From assembly GCF_005233845.1 (NCBI RefSeq), contig NZ_SZQL01000016.1, positions 62,001 to 126,000 on the forward strand: 64,000 bases of DNA, read 5' to 3'. Below are positions 1-9,671 of this stretch, piece by piece. The stretch comes from Ilyomonas limi (lineage in GTDB: Bacteria > Bacteroidota > Bacteroidia > Chitinophagales > Chitinophagaceae). A program made the translations under genes and the position numbers. Under the pieces are notes generated by a model, which did not search any database, was not told the origin of the DNA, and saw only the letters and a program-made list of their open reading frames with translations. Position 1 is the stretch's first letter; each line of letters starts with the position of its first letter.

Positions 1-1532
1 CGCTTTTGTTTGTTGCGCAAGGCTATCACATCGGGGTTGTTTGTTTCGCCTTCTGCACCGCAGTTCCAGCTTCTGTTGTGGCTTTCGCCATCGTTATTGT
101 TTTCTCCATTGGCTTCATTATGTTTTTCATTATACGATACCAAATCATTCAATGTAAAACCGTCGTGCGCTGTTATAAAATTGATGCTGGCAGTAGGCAT
201 ACGATAGTCGTTTTTATACAAATCGCTGCTGCCGGTAAAGCGTTCGGCAAACTCGGCCAACATACTGTTTTCGCCACGCCAGTAATCGCGCATACAATCG
301 CGGTAGCGTCCGTTCCACTCTGCCCAGCCCGGCGGAAACTTGCCCACCTGGTAGCCGCCTTCGCCAATATCCCACGGTTCTGCAATCAGCTTTACCTGAG
401 AGATAACCGGATCCTGATAAATAATATCAAAAAAAGCACTCAGCCTGTCCACGGCGTGCAGCTCGCGCGCAAGTGTAGAAGCCAGATCGAAGCGGAAACC
501 ATCAATGTGTATGTCCAATATCCAGTAACGCAGGCTATCCATCAGCAGCTTGAGTACTGATGGTATATAAGTGTTTAAGGTATTGCCGGTGCCGGTATAA
601 TCCATATAGTAGCGCTTGTTCTCTGCTGAAAGGCGGTAATAAGAGGAGTTATCTATACCGCGAAAAGAAAGTGTTGGCCCCATTTGGTTGCCTTCGGCAG
701 TATGGTTATACACTACATCCAGTATCACTTCTATACCTGCCTTGTGCATTTCTTTCACCATATTTTTAAACTCTATTACCTGGCCGCCCCTGCCATTGCC
801 GTTGGAATAACGCACATCGGGCGCAAAATAGGCAATGGTATTGTACCCCCAGTAATTGGACAATCCTTGCTGCTGCAAATGCCAGTCGTTTACAAAGTGG
901 TGTACGGGCATTAGTTCTATAGCTGTAATGCCCAATTCCTTAAGATATTTAATAGTTGCCGGATGCGCCAATGCTGCATAGGTACCTTTTATCTCGTCGG
1001 GAATATCAGGATGCAGCTTGGTAAAGCCTTTTACATGCGCCTCGTAAATAATGCTCTGGTGATAAGGCACCTTGGGCTGTTTATCATTTTCCCAATCGAA
1101 GTTGTTGTCTATTACCACCGATTTTGGAATAAAAGCGGCACTGTCCAGCTCGCTAAAACTCAGGTCCTCGGCAGGGTTGCCGGGTATATAACCAAACAGC
1201 GCTTCGCTCCAGTTGACGGGGCGCGAAATGGCTTTGGCATAAGGGTCAATGAGTACTTTGTTGCGGTTAAAGCGATGACCATTTTCCGGTTCATAAGGGC
1301 CATCCACACGATAACCATACATTTGTCCTGGTTTAATGCCGGGCACATACACATGCCAGTTGTGGTGATAGCGCTCTTTTATTTTTATCACTTCTTCCAC
1401 TTTTTCCTCATCATTAAACAGGCATAGTTCTACACTTGTTGCATTTTCGGAATAGAGCGCAAAATTTACACCTTCGCCATCCCACGTTGCTCCTAAAGGG
1501 TGTGGGCTACCCGCATATACGGTTTTACTCAT
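1..1532 (-). CDS. glgX: Glycogen debranching enzyme GlgX (3' end beyond window)
   Basis: GH13 debranching enzyme that hydrolyses alpha-1,6 branches of phosphorylase-limit glycogen. About 510 residues are visible. The ATG at 1532 gives [19 protein letters not shown], the usual GlgX start with its CBM48-like N-terminal domain. Family landmarks follow in order: [35 protein letters not shown], the nucleophile region DGFRFDLAS, the general-acid region LIAEPWD and [11 protein letters not shown]. The C-terminal domain lies before base 1, so this is truncation by the window and not a broken gene. With treZ and the GH13 glucosidase near 43-47 kb it indicates glycogen and trehalose metabolism. The reading frame is open to the edge. 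Confidence 0.93.
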   Translation of the reverse strand, partial: MSKTVYAGSPHPLGATWDGEGVNFALYSENATSVELCLFNDEEKVEEVIKIKERYHHNWHVYVPGIKPGQMYGYRVDGPYEPENGHRFNRNKVLIDPYAKAISRPVNWSEALFGYIPGNPAEDLSFSELDSAAFIPKSVVIDNNFDWENDKQPKVPYHQSIIYEAHVKGFTKLHPDIPDEIKGTYAALAHPATIKYLKELGITAIELMPVHHFVNDWHLQQQGLSNYWGYNTIAYFAPDVRYSNGNGRGGQVIEFKNMVKEMHKAGIEVILDVVYNHTAEGNQMGPTLSFRGIDNSSYYRLSAENKRYYMDYTGTGNTLNTYIPSVLKLLMDSLRYWILDIHIDGFRFDLASTLARELHAVDRLSAFFDIIYQDPVISQVKLIAEPWDIGEGGYQVGKFPPGWAEWNGRYRDCMRDYWRGENSMLAEFAERFTGSSDLYKNDYRMPTASINFITAHDGFTLNDLVSYNEKHNEANGENNNDGESHNRSWNCGAEGETNNPDVIALRNKQK

Positions 1533-2108
1533 AGGTTATATTCAATAAACAAATTTTATATGCTAACGGCAAGTCTGCAGCAATCGCCTAACATCTACAT
1601 AAATCATTCCGCAGTGGCAGGTTGCAGATGTGTAATGTTGAAAAAACGGTAATGTATTTAGGTAAGTATTTTGCAGATGTGTAAAGCAATGGCTTGGCAA
1701 AAATCAATGCAAGAGTTGTTTTACTCATTGTAGATGGAGATACCAAAAGTGTAAGAAAGAAAACTGAACTTATTTTATTGTAAGTTATAATAAATCATTA
1801 AAAGTTACCATTCGTCCTGCTGAAGCACGAAGCATTTGTAACTTGATAATTCTGTCCGAAATCCGCCGGTATTAAGCCTTGGTTATTATAGAATGCCAGA
1901 TAATTATGCGGAATTAAAAACAGTCCAGGATTAATACTATACATAGAATCAGCTATAGAAACAACTTTCCTATAATCCTTCGATTCTGCTATGGGCAGGA
2001 TAGCAAATGAAGAGGATTACAAAATCAAGCTAATTAAAAGTAAACAAACGTCTCTTCGCCGGCGCAGAAAAGCAGTACACCAATCGCCTGGGGAGTTGTA
2101 ATTCCCTC
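1533..2108. other. Intergenic region, nothing recognised
   Basis: About 575 bases between the glgX start and the ypdA stop. It is AT-rich with no ORF that resembles a protein and no convincing terminator. The glgX promoter must lie in its first part, but I do not see a clear TAnnTTTG box. Confidence 0.5.
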
Positions 2109-3092
2109 CTATTCCGCAGTTGCATAATGGTGTTTTGCCACAATATCCGCAACAATTTTATCGGCATGTACCCGGCTGTTCTCTATAAACCAGATATGCG
2201 TATCCATGCCACCACACACTACACCAGCAAGGTACAAACCGGGTACATTGGTTTCCATCGTATCGGGATGATACACCGGACAATGCTTTACGTTATCAGC
2301 GGTTTCTATACCAAAACTTTCCAGCATCTTAAAGTTGGGGTGATAACCCGTCATTGCAAGCACCCAGTCGTTGGGTATGGTTATCAATCCGCCAGGAGTT
2401 TCAATCATTACCTCTTTTTCGGTTATTTCTTTTAACGATGAATTGAAATACGCCTTAATGCTACCTTCTTTTATACGGTTTTCAATATCGGGTTTTATCC
2501 AGTATTTTACACGACCTATTTCGCTGCCACGTATCACCATCGTTACGTTGGCGCCGCGCCGCCAGGTTTCCAGTGCTGCATCTACTGCGCTGTTGTTGGC
2601 GCCTACTACCAGCACATTCTGGAAAGCATAAAAATGTGGCTCTTTGTAGTAATGTTTTACTTTGGGCAAGTCTTCGCCCGGTACATTCATCATTACAGGA
2701 ATATCGTAAAAGCCAGTGGATACAATGACATTCTTAGCTTCGTATTGACCTCTGGAAGTAGTAACAATAAAATGCTGTTCCCCTTCTTTCTTTACACTTT
2801 CCACTTTTTCAAACAAGTTTATCTGTAAGCCATAAAACTGTTTTACTCTGCGGTAATACTCTATGGCTTCCTGCCTGCCTGGCTTGGGCGCCATACTCAT
2901 AAAGGGCACACCACCAATCTCCAGCCTTTCAGACGTGGAAAAAAAGGTCATAAAAAGAGGGTAATTATAAAGGCTGTTTACCAGCGCACCTTTTTCGATA
3001 ATAATATAACTCAATCCTGCTTTTTTTGCTGCTATACCACAGGCAAGGCCTATTGGTCCGCCACCAATTATCAATACATCATACTTGCTCAT
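2109..3092 (-). CDS. ypdA: YpdA-family bacillithiol disulfide reductase
   Basis: FAD/NADPH-dependent oxidoreductase of 327 residues; YpdA reduces bacillithiol disulfide in the cytoplasm as part of thiol redox control. The start was set at MSKYDVLIIGGGPIGLACG because the FAD-binding glycine motif (residues 10-15) then sits at the very N-terminus; a longer in-frame ORF to 3146 adds 18 non-conserved residues. A second dinucleotide-binding motif, VVGANNSAVDAALE, begins near residue 162. There is no CxxC redox pair of the thioredoxin-reductase type, which fits YpdA. It has no operon partner here. A TACCTTTG box lies just upstream of the ATG. Specificity for bacillithiol is inferred from the family. 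Confidence 0.82.
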   Translation of the reverse strand: MSKYDVLIIGGGPIGLACGIAAKKAGLSYIIIEKGALVNSLYNYPLFMTFFSTSERLEIGGVPFMSMAPKPGRQEAIEYYRRVKQFYGLQINLFEKVESVKKEGEQHFIVTTSRGQYEAKNVIVSTGFYDIPVMMNVPGEDLPKVKHYYKEPHFYAFQNVLVVGANNSAVDAALETWRRGANVTMVIRGSEIGRVKYWIKPDIENRIKEGSIKAYFNSSLKEITEKEVMIETPGGLITIPNDWVLAMTGYHPNFKMLESFGIETADNVKHCPVYHPDTMETNVPGLYLAGVVCGGMDTHIWFIENSRVHADKIVADIVAKHHYATAE

Positions 3093-3097
3093 GGCGG

Positions 3098-3105
3098 CAA
3101 AGGTA
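3098..3105 (-). promoter_or_regulatory. Putative -7 box (TACCTTTG) of ypdA
   Basis: On the minus strand TACCTTTG matches the Bacteroidota -7 consensus TAnnTTTG. It ends only five bases before the ypdA ATG, which would make the transcript nearly leaderless. I see no matching TTG at the -33 position, so this is a partial match. Confidence 0.4.
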
Positions 3106-3260
3106 AGTGAGTGTGTTATTTTCTCACAGATAACACAGAAATACACGGATGTTACTGAATGTTATTACATTTTCTATTTGCGGATAACAGCCGGGAAACT
3201 AAAGGAAGCGGAAAACGATAGAATAATTAATTCATAACTGCAGCTATATCTATTATGGTA

Positions 3261-3289
3261 AAAATTCAGCCATTTACAGGAAGGCTGAA
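3261..3289 (-). terminator. Rho-independent terminator overlapping the kinase stop codon
   Basis: A 7-bp stem, TTCAGCC/GGCTGAA, with an 11-base loop is followed on the minus strand by a run of T. The TGA stop (3266-3268) lies inside the 3' arm, so the last codons of the kinase encode the hairpin. Confidence 0.65.
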
Positions 3290-4381
3290 ATAAAAAGTAG
3301 AGCCTTGTGCGGGCACGCTTTGAGCCCAAAGTTTTCCAAGATGGCTCTTTATTATTTCGGAACAGATATATAAGCCAATGCCTAAGCCCTCAAACTCAGC
3401 AGCAGTATTGTTTACCCGGTAATAAGCAGTATATATATCGTTAATGTTTTCTGGAGCAATGCCAATACCAAAGTCCTGTACCGATACATATACTTCATCC
3501 TGCACTAAATAGCTTTTTACTACGATCGTATCGGCACCGGGCGAATACTTTATAGCATTGGACAGTAAGTTATTTATTACCTGTTCAAGCCGTAGTTTAT
3601 CGCCTGTAAAGAGTATTTCGGCATTCTGCTCCAGCACAATGGTGTGTGTAACTGTTTGCTGCTGCATATGCTCGACGCACTCCTTTATCATTTCTCCAAA
3701 GTTGAACTCTTCAAAACGATATGCCATTTTATATGCATTTGCTTTCGATACATCCAGCAGGTTGCCAACGAGCCTTTCCATGCGCAGCAACTGGTTCTCG
3801 GCTTGTTCCAGCACATGGGGGTATGCATCATTGTCGGCCATTATTTCACTTTTATACAAATACAGCAATGTTTTAAGTGTGGTAAGCGGTGTTTTAAACT
3901 CATGGCTTACAACACTCAAAAACATATCTTTACTGCATTCTGCTTGTTTTTGCTCGTGTATATCGGTTACTGCCACAAGCCATTGCATTATTTTTTGCTC
4001 TCCGTTCTTTAAAGGATAAGCACGTGCCAGGTGCCAGCGGTATTGCCCGTCAGAAGCTCTTTTAAGACGGTATTCTATCTGCAATTCTTTGCCGGTACGT
4101 ACCGAATACCACATGCCATTGTATGTACGTTGTATATCATCGGGGTGCATAGCTGCTTTCCACAATTTATTTTTTGGGTAATCCAGCGGCAGTCCGGTGT
4201 ACTCGTACCATTGCTTGTTCCAATACTCAGCCCTTCCCTTTGCATCCGCTATAATAATTTTTACCGGCAAATCTTCCATCCAGGCTGCGAAGTAAGCACT
4301 TTCAGGTATATTATTGCTATCAAATGCTATTATGCTGTGCAAAGTTTCCTGAGGAATATGTGTAAGTAAATCTTCTTTCAT
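3266..4381 (-). CDS. PAS-domain sensor histidine kinase
   Basis: A 371-residue cytoplasmic two-component kinase with no signal peptide or membrane segment. Residues about 32-145 form a PAS/PAC sensor (EYWNKQWYEYTGL, ending in VAVTDIHEQ). The HisKA phospho-acceptor is H160 in SVVSHEFKTPLTTLK. The ATPase domain follows with the N-box NNLLSNAIKYSPGAD, DFGIGIAPENI and GLGIGLYICSEI. A soluble PAS kinase of this type usually senses an internal or redox-like signal. No response regulator is adjacent, so it is an orphan kinase and its partner and ligand are unknown. Confidence 0.88.
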   Translation of the reverse strand: MKEDLLTHIPQETLHSIIAFDSNNIPESAYFAAWMEDLPVKIIIADAKGRAEYWNKQWYEYTGLPLDYPKNKLWKAAMHPDDIQRTYNGMWYSVRTGKELQIEYRLKRASDGQYRWHLARAYPLKNGEQKIMQWLVAVTDIHEQKQAECSKDMFLSVVSHEFKTPLTTLKTLLYLYKSEIMADNDAYPHVLEQAENQLLRMERLVGNLLDVSKANAYKMAYRFEEFNFGEMIKECVEHMQQQTVTHTIVLEQNAEILFTGDKLRLEQVINNLLSNAIKYSPGADTIVVKSYLVQDEVYVSVQDFGIGIAPENINDIYTAYYRVNNTAAEFEGLGIGLYICSEIIKSHLGKLWAQSVPAQGSTFYFSLPVNG

Positions 4382-4795
4382 GTGGCTATTAGTTGTTTAG
4401 GAAAATCTTTTATCTGCACACTCCACACCGTTATGTAAGCCAATGATGGTAAGTAAGATACTATGGGGTAAAAAGAGGGTACAGTTTTAATAATATGGCA
4501 ACAACTTGCTAATGATGTATGCCCGGGCTTATGTAAAAACCTCTAATACTAAACTACATACAATATAAATCATTAGGTATGAAATTTACCTTAAAATATC
4601 CATAGCAAATAATCCATTGTAAGTAACGCTATAGTTTACAAATCAATATACAAAAACCATACTGCATTTATTCACGAAAACAAATAACATTTGCTTACAA
4701 GCACGCCTTGTTTTAGCTTAAGGCGGAAAGATACCGTTGTGCTCGTGTTTTTACACAATTGGCACTGTAAGCAGATGAATATTGTAAATTGTTAT
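4382..4795. other. Intergenic region, nothing recognised
   Basis: About 410 AT-rich bases between two minus-strand genes. It presumably carries the promoter of the PAS kinase and the 3' end of the LRR transcript, but no clear promoter box or terminator hairpin was found. Confidence 0.45.
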
Positions 4796-6529
4796 CTAAT
4801 GAATCACCACTATTTTCTGCGTTTCACCGGTTGTTTTGTTTTGCAAATAATAGGTGCCATTCGCAAAGTGGCTTAGGTTAATATCAGCTTTATTATTGAT
4901 AGTTTTTGAGAGTATCATTTTTCCGGCTGTATTGGTTAATTCAATAATCGCATTACCATTTGTTTGCACATGTACCATATGATTTGCAGGATTAGGAAAA
5001 ACCTGTAAACCAGCTTTATTGTTGGAAATGTTAATCATTCTATTGCCGGTAATCAAACTTTCATTAACCATAAAGTCGATAGTATCGGAATAAAGCGTAA
5101 GTTGGGTGGCTATAGCATTGGTAACCTTTACATAATACTTGCCGCTTTGTACAGGCATAAAGGTCGAATCGCCCTGAATAGTTGTGCCATCTTGCTCTCC
5201 TGTTTTAAACCATTTATACGTATTATGTGTAAGCCCGCTACCAGCATACACCGATAATGTATTGCCATGCTGGTGTATTGAAATGTTTGCCTGCGGAGCA
5301 TATATTGCAAAAGGAAAATTTTTGGCTATAAATTCAAGCCCGTTAAAGGTAGAATGGTTATAGCTTACATTAATCTGTATAAAATAAGGATTGGGTAATA
5401 ACGGATGAAAATTGTTATTCTGAGCTAATAAATTATGGCTTATATCAAGGTAATTCAGGCTATGCAGTTTGCGAAAGGAATTTGGTACTGAACCGGTTAA
5501 TAGATTGTTACTTACATCTAAATAATAGGGATTTATAGCATCACCAATAAAGGAAGGTATATTACCGCTTAACTGATTGTATCCTAAATCTAATAATCCA
5601 AGATGTACAAGATTAGCAATAGCAGATGATATAGAACCGCTTAACTGATTATGGTTTAAAAATAAGGAGCCGAGCTTTGAAAGATTACCAATAAAAGGAG
5701 GTATAGTACCTGTAAATTGGTTATAACTTAAGTTTAAATAACCCAGATTTGTAAGACCGCCAATGAAAGAAGGAATAGTTCCGCTTAAGTGGTTAGTACC
5801 TAAATTTAACCCTTGAAGGTTTACAAGATTTGCTATAGTGGAAGGGATAGATTCAATTTGATTTTCGTTTAAACCTATATATCCAAGCTGCACAAGATTA
5901 CCAATAGAAACAGGTATAGCGCCACTAAGTTGATTCGTACTTAAATCTAAATAATTAAGATTGCTAAGATCGCCGATAGAAGAAGGAATAGTGCCGCTTA
6001 ACTGATTGGAAAATAAAGTTAATTGATGCAGGCTTGATAGATTACCTATAGTGGAAGGAATGGTGCCGCTTAAAAAATTATGCTCAATAGAAATATCCGT
6101 TAGGAGTACAAGATTACCGATAGTAGAAGGTATAGAACCGGTTAATCCATTTTCATAAAGATACAAGTGCCGAAGGTTGGTAAGATTGCCAATTGCAGGA
6201 AGTATGGAGCCTAATAATCCATTGCTGCTTAAATTTAGCAGCTCAAGCTTTGTAAGATCATAAACAGAAGATGGAATAGTGTTTCTTACCCCATTGTTTT
6301 CTAAGTTTACCGCTGTTACGCGTGTACCGTTTACGGTTATTCCATACCAGGTACTTACCGGTTCTTTTGTAAGCCAGTTTGTTTTATTGGTCCAGCCAGG
6401 CCCATTGGTGCTGTTATAAAAATCAACCAATGCAAGAGAGTCATTTACATCTACCTGCGCTTTGATGGAAGTAAAGCTGTTTGCACCTATGGCAAGCTGT
6501 AAGCAAAAAAGAATAGCATAATATTTCAT
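4796..6529 (-). CDS. Secreted leucine-rich repeat protein with T9SS sorting domain
   Basis: A 577-residue extracellular protein. An N-terminal signal peptide (MKYYAILFCLQLAIGANSF) is followed by ALVDFYNSTNGPGWTNKTNW, the capping segment typical of bacterial LRR proteins. Residues about 75-365 hold roughly a dozen plant-type LRRs of the form LxxLxxLxLxxNxLxGxIPxxIGN. Next comes an Ig-like or PKD-like region (about 400-490). The C-terminal ~75 residues (VFPNPANHMVHV … GTYYLQNKTTGETQKIVVIH) are a type A type IX secretion sorting domain. It should be exported by SecYEG, then T9SS, and anchored or released at the surface. Binding partner unknown. Confidence 0.85.
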   Translation of the reverse strand: MKYYAILFCLQLAIGANSFTSIKAQVDVNDSLALVDFYNSTNGPGWTNKTNWLTKEPVSTWYGITVNGTRVTAVNLENNGVRNTIPSSVYDLTKLELLNLSSNGLLGSILPAIGNLTNLRHLYLYENGLTGSIPSTIGNLVLLTDISIEHNFLSGTIPSTIGNLSSLHQLTLFSNQLSGTIPSSIGDLSNLNYLDLSTNQLSGAIPVSIGNLVQLGYIGLNENQIESIPSTIANLVNLQGLNLGTNHLSGTIPSFIGGLTNLGYLNLSYNQFTGTIPPFIGNLSKLGSLFLNHNQLSGSISSAIANLVHLGLLDLGYNQLSGNIPSFIGDAINPYYLDVSNNLLTGSVPNSFRKLHSLNYLDISHNLLAQNNNFHPLLPNPYFIQINVSYNHSTFNGLEFIAKNFPFAIYAPQANISIHQHGNTLSVYAGSGLTHNTYKWFKTGEQDGTTIQGDSTFMPVQSGKYYVKVTNAIATQLTLYSDTIDFMVNESLITGNRMINISNNKAGLQVFPNPANHMVHVQTNGNAIIELTNTAGKMILSKTINNKADINLSHFANGTYYLQNKTTGETQKIVVIH

Positions 6530-7086
6530 GCTGTTTGGTTTTTATAGTGAAGAACAAGGCAGCATATCAGTTATGGTGTGCTCAGGAGCTATGCAAACAC
6601 ATTTCCTTTAATGTTTTATACTGCACAACTGTATAAAAAAGCACAGGCAGTACAAGCAGGCATTCGATATGCTCATTATATTAAAAAAATATGCAAAATA
6701 TCACTCCACAGAAACAAACAAAAAGTAAGCAGGTAATCCTATATGTGCAATCAGGTCTTTAGGTTAATATCCATGTGGGCAAATTGAGCAACAGGGTATA
6801 AACGCACAAAAGATTACTCCTTGAAGATACAAACAATTTGCTCCTTTTTAAAAATAAACTCTACCGGCTAATTTCAATTACAATATACATTACTATCCAA
6901 TAGGTATGCTTGTAATTTAAAATATTCGAACTTGAGAAACCTTTGTTGCTGTTATAACGTATCTTTAAAGACATATACCTGTGTTAATATAATAGATTAT
7001 GCTGATGAATGAATTACTATTTACCTGTTAATATACACCTAGCAACTGTTATTACATGATAGCACTTACTTCTTCTTACTTTTCGT
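6530..7086. other. Divergent intergenic region
   Basis: About 557 AT-rich bases between divergently transcribed genes (LRR protein and lipoprotein). It must hold both promoters. I see no repeats, RNA genes or strong hairpins. Confidence 0.45.
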
Positions 7087-7953
7087 ATGCATATGACTGC
7101 TTATAAAACCACATATAGGAAGCTTTTATTGCCGTTTTTAATATGGATTACGGCTGTTTTTATTTTTATAACGGGATGTAAAAGAGAATTGAGTTGCGAA
7201 GGCTGCCAGCATCCAGTAGCTGATGGGATACTTAATTGCGACAGCTTTTTTATACATGGCGATTATACTGCCAGCACTACACCTAATGACAGCAACTATG
7301 CAGCAACATCCGTTACGGTTTTTACACCCGGCGCATACACCATTTATTCAGATACAGTAAATGGCTATTATTTTTATAAGGCTGGTTACTTCGAAAACAC
7401 CGGCGCACAACAGGTTACTTTAAAAGCTTATGGACAGATAAATTCAAGCGATACCAGCCACTTTACCTTTCATTTTGGAAACTCAGTATGCACTTATGAT
7501 GTTGGTCCACCCCAAGATACGGAGCCGCCTATGTACTATAGCTTTGTAGCAAATGGCATTCCGTATTCCGGTATTTCAGATAGTGCTTATTTAACCTATC
7601 AGGTGGTTTCGGGCGATGAAATATATGGCATGTCTTTTCGCACCTTACTCCTTACTCCTTCCGATTCCCTTTTTAGTTTGGGCGTCAACCGCGTAAATAC
7701 ACCTGTTACCACCGGCACTTACCACGCAGCACTTGCTGTTGCAGACGATTTTTCAGGAGGTATCAATTTTTCGGTCAATAATGAATTTATTTACGGTACC
7801 TCCCGTTATCTCCCCTCCTTTCAAATTTTTCTTACTGATTATGGCTTGCCGGACAGGCTTGTGAAAGGTACTTTTTCGGGTCCTGTTATGGATGGGGGAA
7901 ATAATACCATCTATATTACCAAAGGCAAGTTTAAAACATACTTAAGGCATTAA
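7087..7953 (+). CDS. Putative lipoprotein of unknown function
   Basis: A 288-residue protein not recognised as a known family. The N-terminus has a charged start, a hydrophobic stretch (LLPFLIWITAVFIFI) and a lipobox-like FITGC, predicting a lipid-anchored exported protein. Two more cysteines follow quickly (LSCEGC), with another pair (LNCDS and VCTYD) further on. The body is rich in Thr, Ser, Tyr and Gly and looks like beta-sandwich modules (residues about 50-140 and 150-285). A second ATG at 7093 is an equally possible start. It stands alone between convergent and divergent neighbours. Confidence 0.7.
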   Translation: MHMTAYKTTYRKLLLPFLIWITAVFIFITGCKRELSCEGCQHPVADGILNCDSFFIHGDYTASTTPNDSNYAATSVTVFTPGAYTIYSDTVNGYYFYKAGYFENTGAQQVTLKAYGQINSSDTSHFTFHFGNSVCTYDVGPPQDTEPPMYYSFVANGIPYSGISDSAYLTYQVVSGDEIYGMSFRTLLLTPSDSLFSLGVNRVNTPVTTGTYHAALAVADDFSGGINFSVNNEFIYGTSRYLPSFQIFLTDYGLPDRLVKGTFSGPVMDGGNNTIYITKGKFKTYLRH

Positions 7954-8310
7954 TAAAACATAGCAGTAAGAAAACATAGCAGCAAGAGAGGAAATTTAAA
8001 AATATAAATAGCTCCTTGCTTTCAGCAATACGTATGTCCATAGAGCTGTTCAGCGTTCCAGAATTTTATATATAAAACGGGTATAAAGTTTTATGCCTTT
8101 TTTATATAGAACATTTTTAAAAGCAATTAATATTATAAAAGCAGGTGTTTACAAAAGTACGGGATCGTTTGCTATCACCTGCCATTATTAGGAGGAGAAA
8201 AATAACTATGCAATGTGAACAGTAAAATACAACACTCAATAAGATAAAAGCAAAAAGGCTCTGAACATTTACATTCAGAACCCTTTCACTTTTATTTTAT
8301 TCAACATCAA
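7954..8310. other. Convergent intergenic region with a terminator
   Basis: About 357 AT-rich bases between convergent genes. The only structure I can support is the minus-strand terminator at 8252-8286. Confidence 0.5.
8252..8286 (-). terminator. Rho-independent terminator of the lactonase gene
   Basis: Stem of about 12 bp (AAAGGCTCTGAA against TTCAGAACCCTTT, one bulge) with an 8-base loop. On the minus strand it ends in TTTTTG. It lies 25 bases after the lactonase stop. Confidence 0.65.
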
Positions 8311-9450
8311 TTACTTCACAGGCATCATTTTGAGGCATACAGGCTGGTCAATGTCTATTTTTAAACCGGCATCCTGTAGCAAACCAAAGTTTTTGTTGAT
8401 AACATATACCTGAACCTGGTTGCTGTCGCGGCACGCCACCAATAAAAACCTGCCGGTTGGATCTATCATAAAATTGCGCGGATGTGCACCTACTTTTTGG
8501 TGTCCTACCAATATCAGTTTACCATCGGGGCTGGTTTTGTAAATAGTAATATCGTTGGCAGCACCACGGTTGGAAGTATATAAAAATTTACCATCAGGTG
8601 TCAGGTGAATATCGGCGCTGCCTTTATCAGTTTTACTGCCTTCCGTGGTAGATTCAATCGTTTGTATCTCGGTCAGCTTCCCATTACTGCTGTTGTATTG
8701 ATAAGCAATTACATTGCCCGATAATTCATTGATCACATAAGCATACTGACCATTTGGATGAAAAGTGATGTGGCGTGGGCCAGAGCCATCCGGCACTTCT
8801 ATATATGCGGGATCGGCTGGGGTAAATGGGGTTTGTTTATTATTCGGGTCGAAGCTGTAAGTGTAAATGCGGTCGTTGCCCAAATCGCAGGAATACAAAT
8901 ATTTTTCATTCGGAGAAAATACTACGCTGTGCGGGTGCGGCTGTCCCTGGCGCTCCACATTTACACCATAGCCTTCGTGCGGCAGTATTTGTGCAGCCGG
9001 CTGTAAAGCACCATCTGCACCTGTAGGTAACACACCTATATTGCCACCGCTATAGTTGGCAGCCACTGCCCATTTACCGGCAGAATCTACAGATATATAC
9101 GCCGGATCATCGCCGCCGCTCGGTTGCTTATTAATAAAATGCAGTTCGCCTTTTTGCTTATCAAAGCTAAAAGCACTTACATCACCGCCATTATCGCTCT
9201 GTGTTTCATTTACGGCATACACATACTTCTGGTCTTTCGTAATAGCGAGATACGACGGATTAACAACGCCGGTGGCTTTGCTTATAAAAGTAGCTTCGGC
9301 TTTGTTGGGATTGAATTTATATACATAAATGCCTTCGCTCTTACTCGGTGCATTGGTGTATGTACCGATGAGCAAATAAAAGATGGGGTTTTGAGCAGAT
9401 ACATTCATAACAACAGCAAAGAAAATAATGGTTAAGAAATAGCGTATCAT
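8311..9450 (-). CDS. Secreted lactonase-family beta-propeller (6-phosphogluconolactonase-like)
   Basis: A 379-residue protein of the YbhE/lactonase family, a seven-bladed propeller that in E. coli opens 6-phosphogluconolactone. It starts with a signal peptide (MIRYFLTIIFFAVVMNVSAQ), so here it is periplasmic or extracellular, unlike cytoplasmic Pgl. Family motifs visible are GTYT near residue 29, NPSYLAI, PSGGDDPAYISVD, AANYSGG, PHPHSVVFSP, GPRHITFHPNG, DIHLTPDGKFLYTSNRG and HPRNFMIDPTGRFLLVA. The export signal argues for a sugar lactone outside the cytoplasm as substrate, which is an inference. A terminator follows the gene. Confidence 0.82.
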   Translation of the reverse strand: MIRYFLTIIFFAVVMNVSAQNPIFYLLIGTYTNAPSKSEGIYVYKFNPNKAEATFISKATGVVNPSYLAITKDQKYVYAVNETQSDNGGDVSAFSFDKQKGELHFINKQPSGGDDPAYISVDSAGKWAVAANYSGGNIGVLPTGADGALQPAAQILPHEGYGVNVERQGQPHPHSVVFSPNEKYLYSCDLGNDRIYTYSFDPNNKQTPFTPADPAYIEVPDGSGPRHITFHPNGQYAYVINELSGNVIAYQYNSSNGKLTEIQTIESTTEGSKTDKGSADIHLTPDGKFLYTSNRGAANDITIYKTSPDGKLILVGHQKVGAHPRNFMIDPTGRFLLVACRDSNQVQVYVINKNFGLLQDAGLKIDIDQPVCLKMMPVK

Positions 9451-9496
9451 AATCGTTTTATAGTTTGAGGCAAGATAATATTTAATAGCACATGCA

Positions 9497-9604
9497 TGAC
9501 ACGGATTTGATCTGATTTTTGTATTGAGTTAATCTATTCCTGAAATAATCAGTACCATCATTTTCCCAGATAATCCATGTCATCCCTGTCTGCCGACAGG
9601 CAGG
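9497..9604. repeat. Intergenic repeat with imperfect inverted ends and a CCTG palindrome
   Basis: TGACACGGATT (9497-9507) and AATCCATGTCA (9572-9582) form an inverted repeat with one mismatch. Directly after it is the palindrome-like CCTGTCTGCCGACAGGCAGG (9585-9604). Sequences of this style recur between genes in many Bacteroidota genomes; a related GC-rich piece occurs near 47737-47776 in this window. Confidence 0.45.
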
Positions 9605-9616
9605 TGTGTGCTATAA

Positions 9617-9649
9617 ACAAAAAAGAGCTCAACATATTGTGAGCTCTTT
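9617..9649 (-). terminator. Terminator of the RNA-binding protein gene
   Basis: Perfect 10-bp stem AAAGAGCTCA/TGAGCTCTTT with an 8-base loop, followed on the minus strand by T residues. It lies 22 bases after the stop codon of the RRM gene. Confidence 0.8.
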
Positions 9650-9671
9650 AAAAATGTAGCTGGTCTTTATA

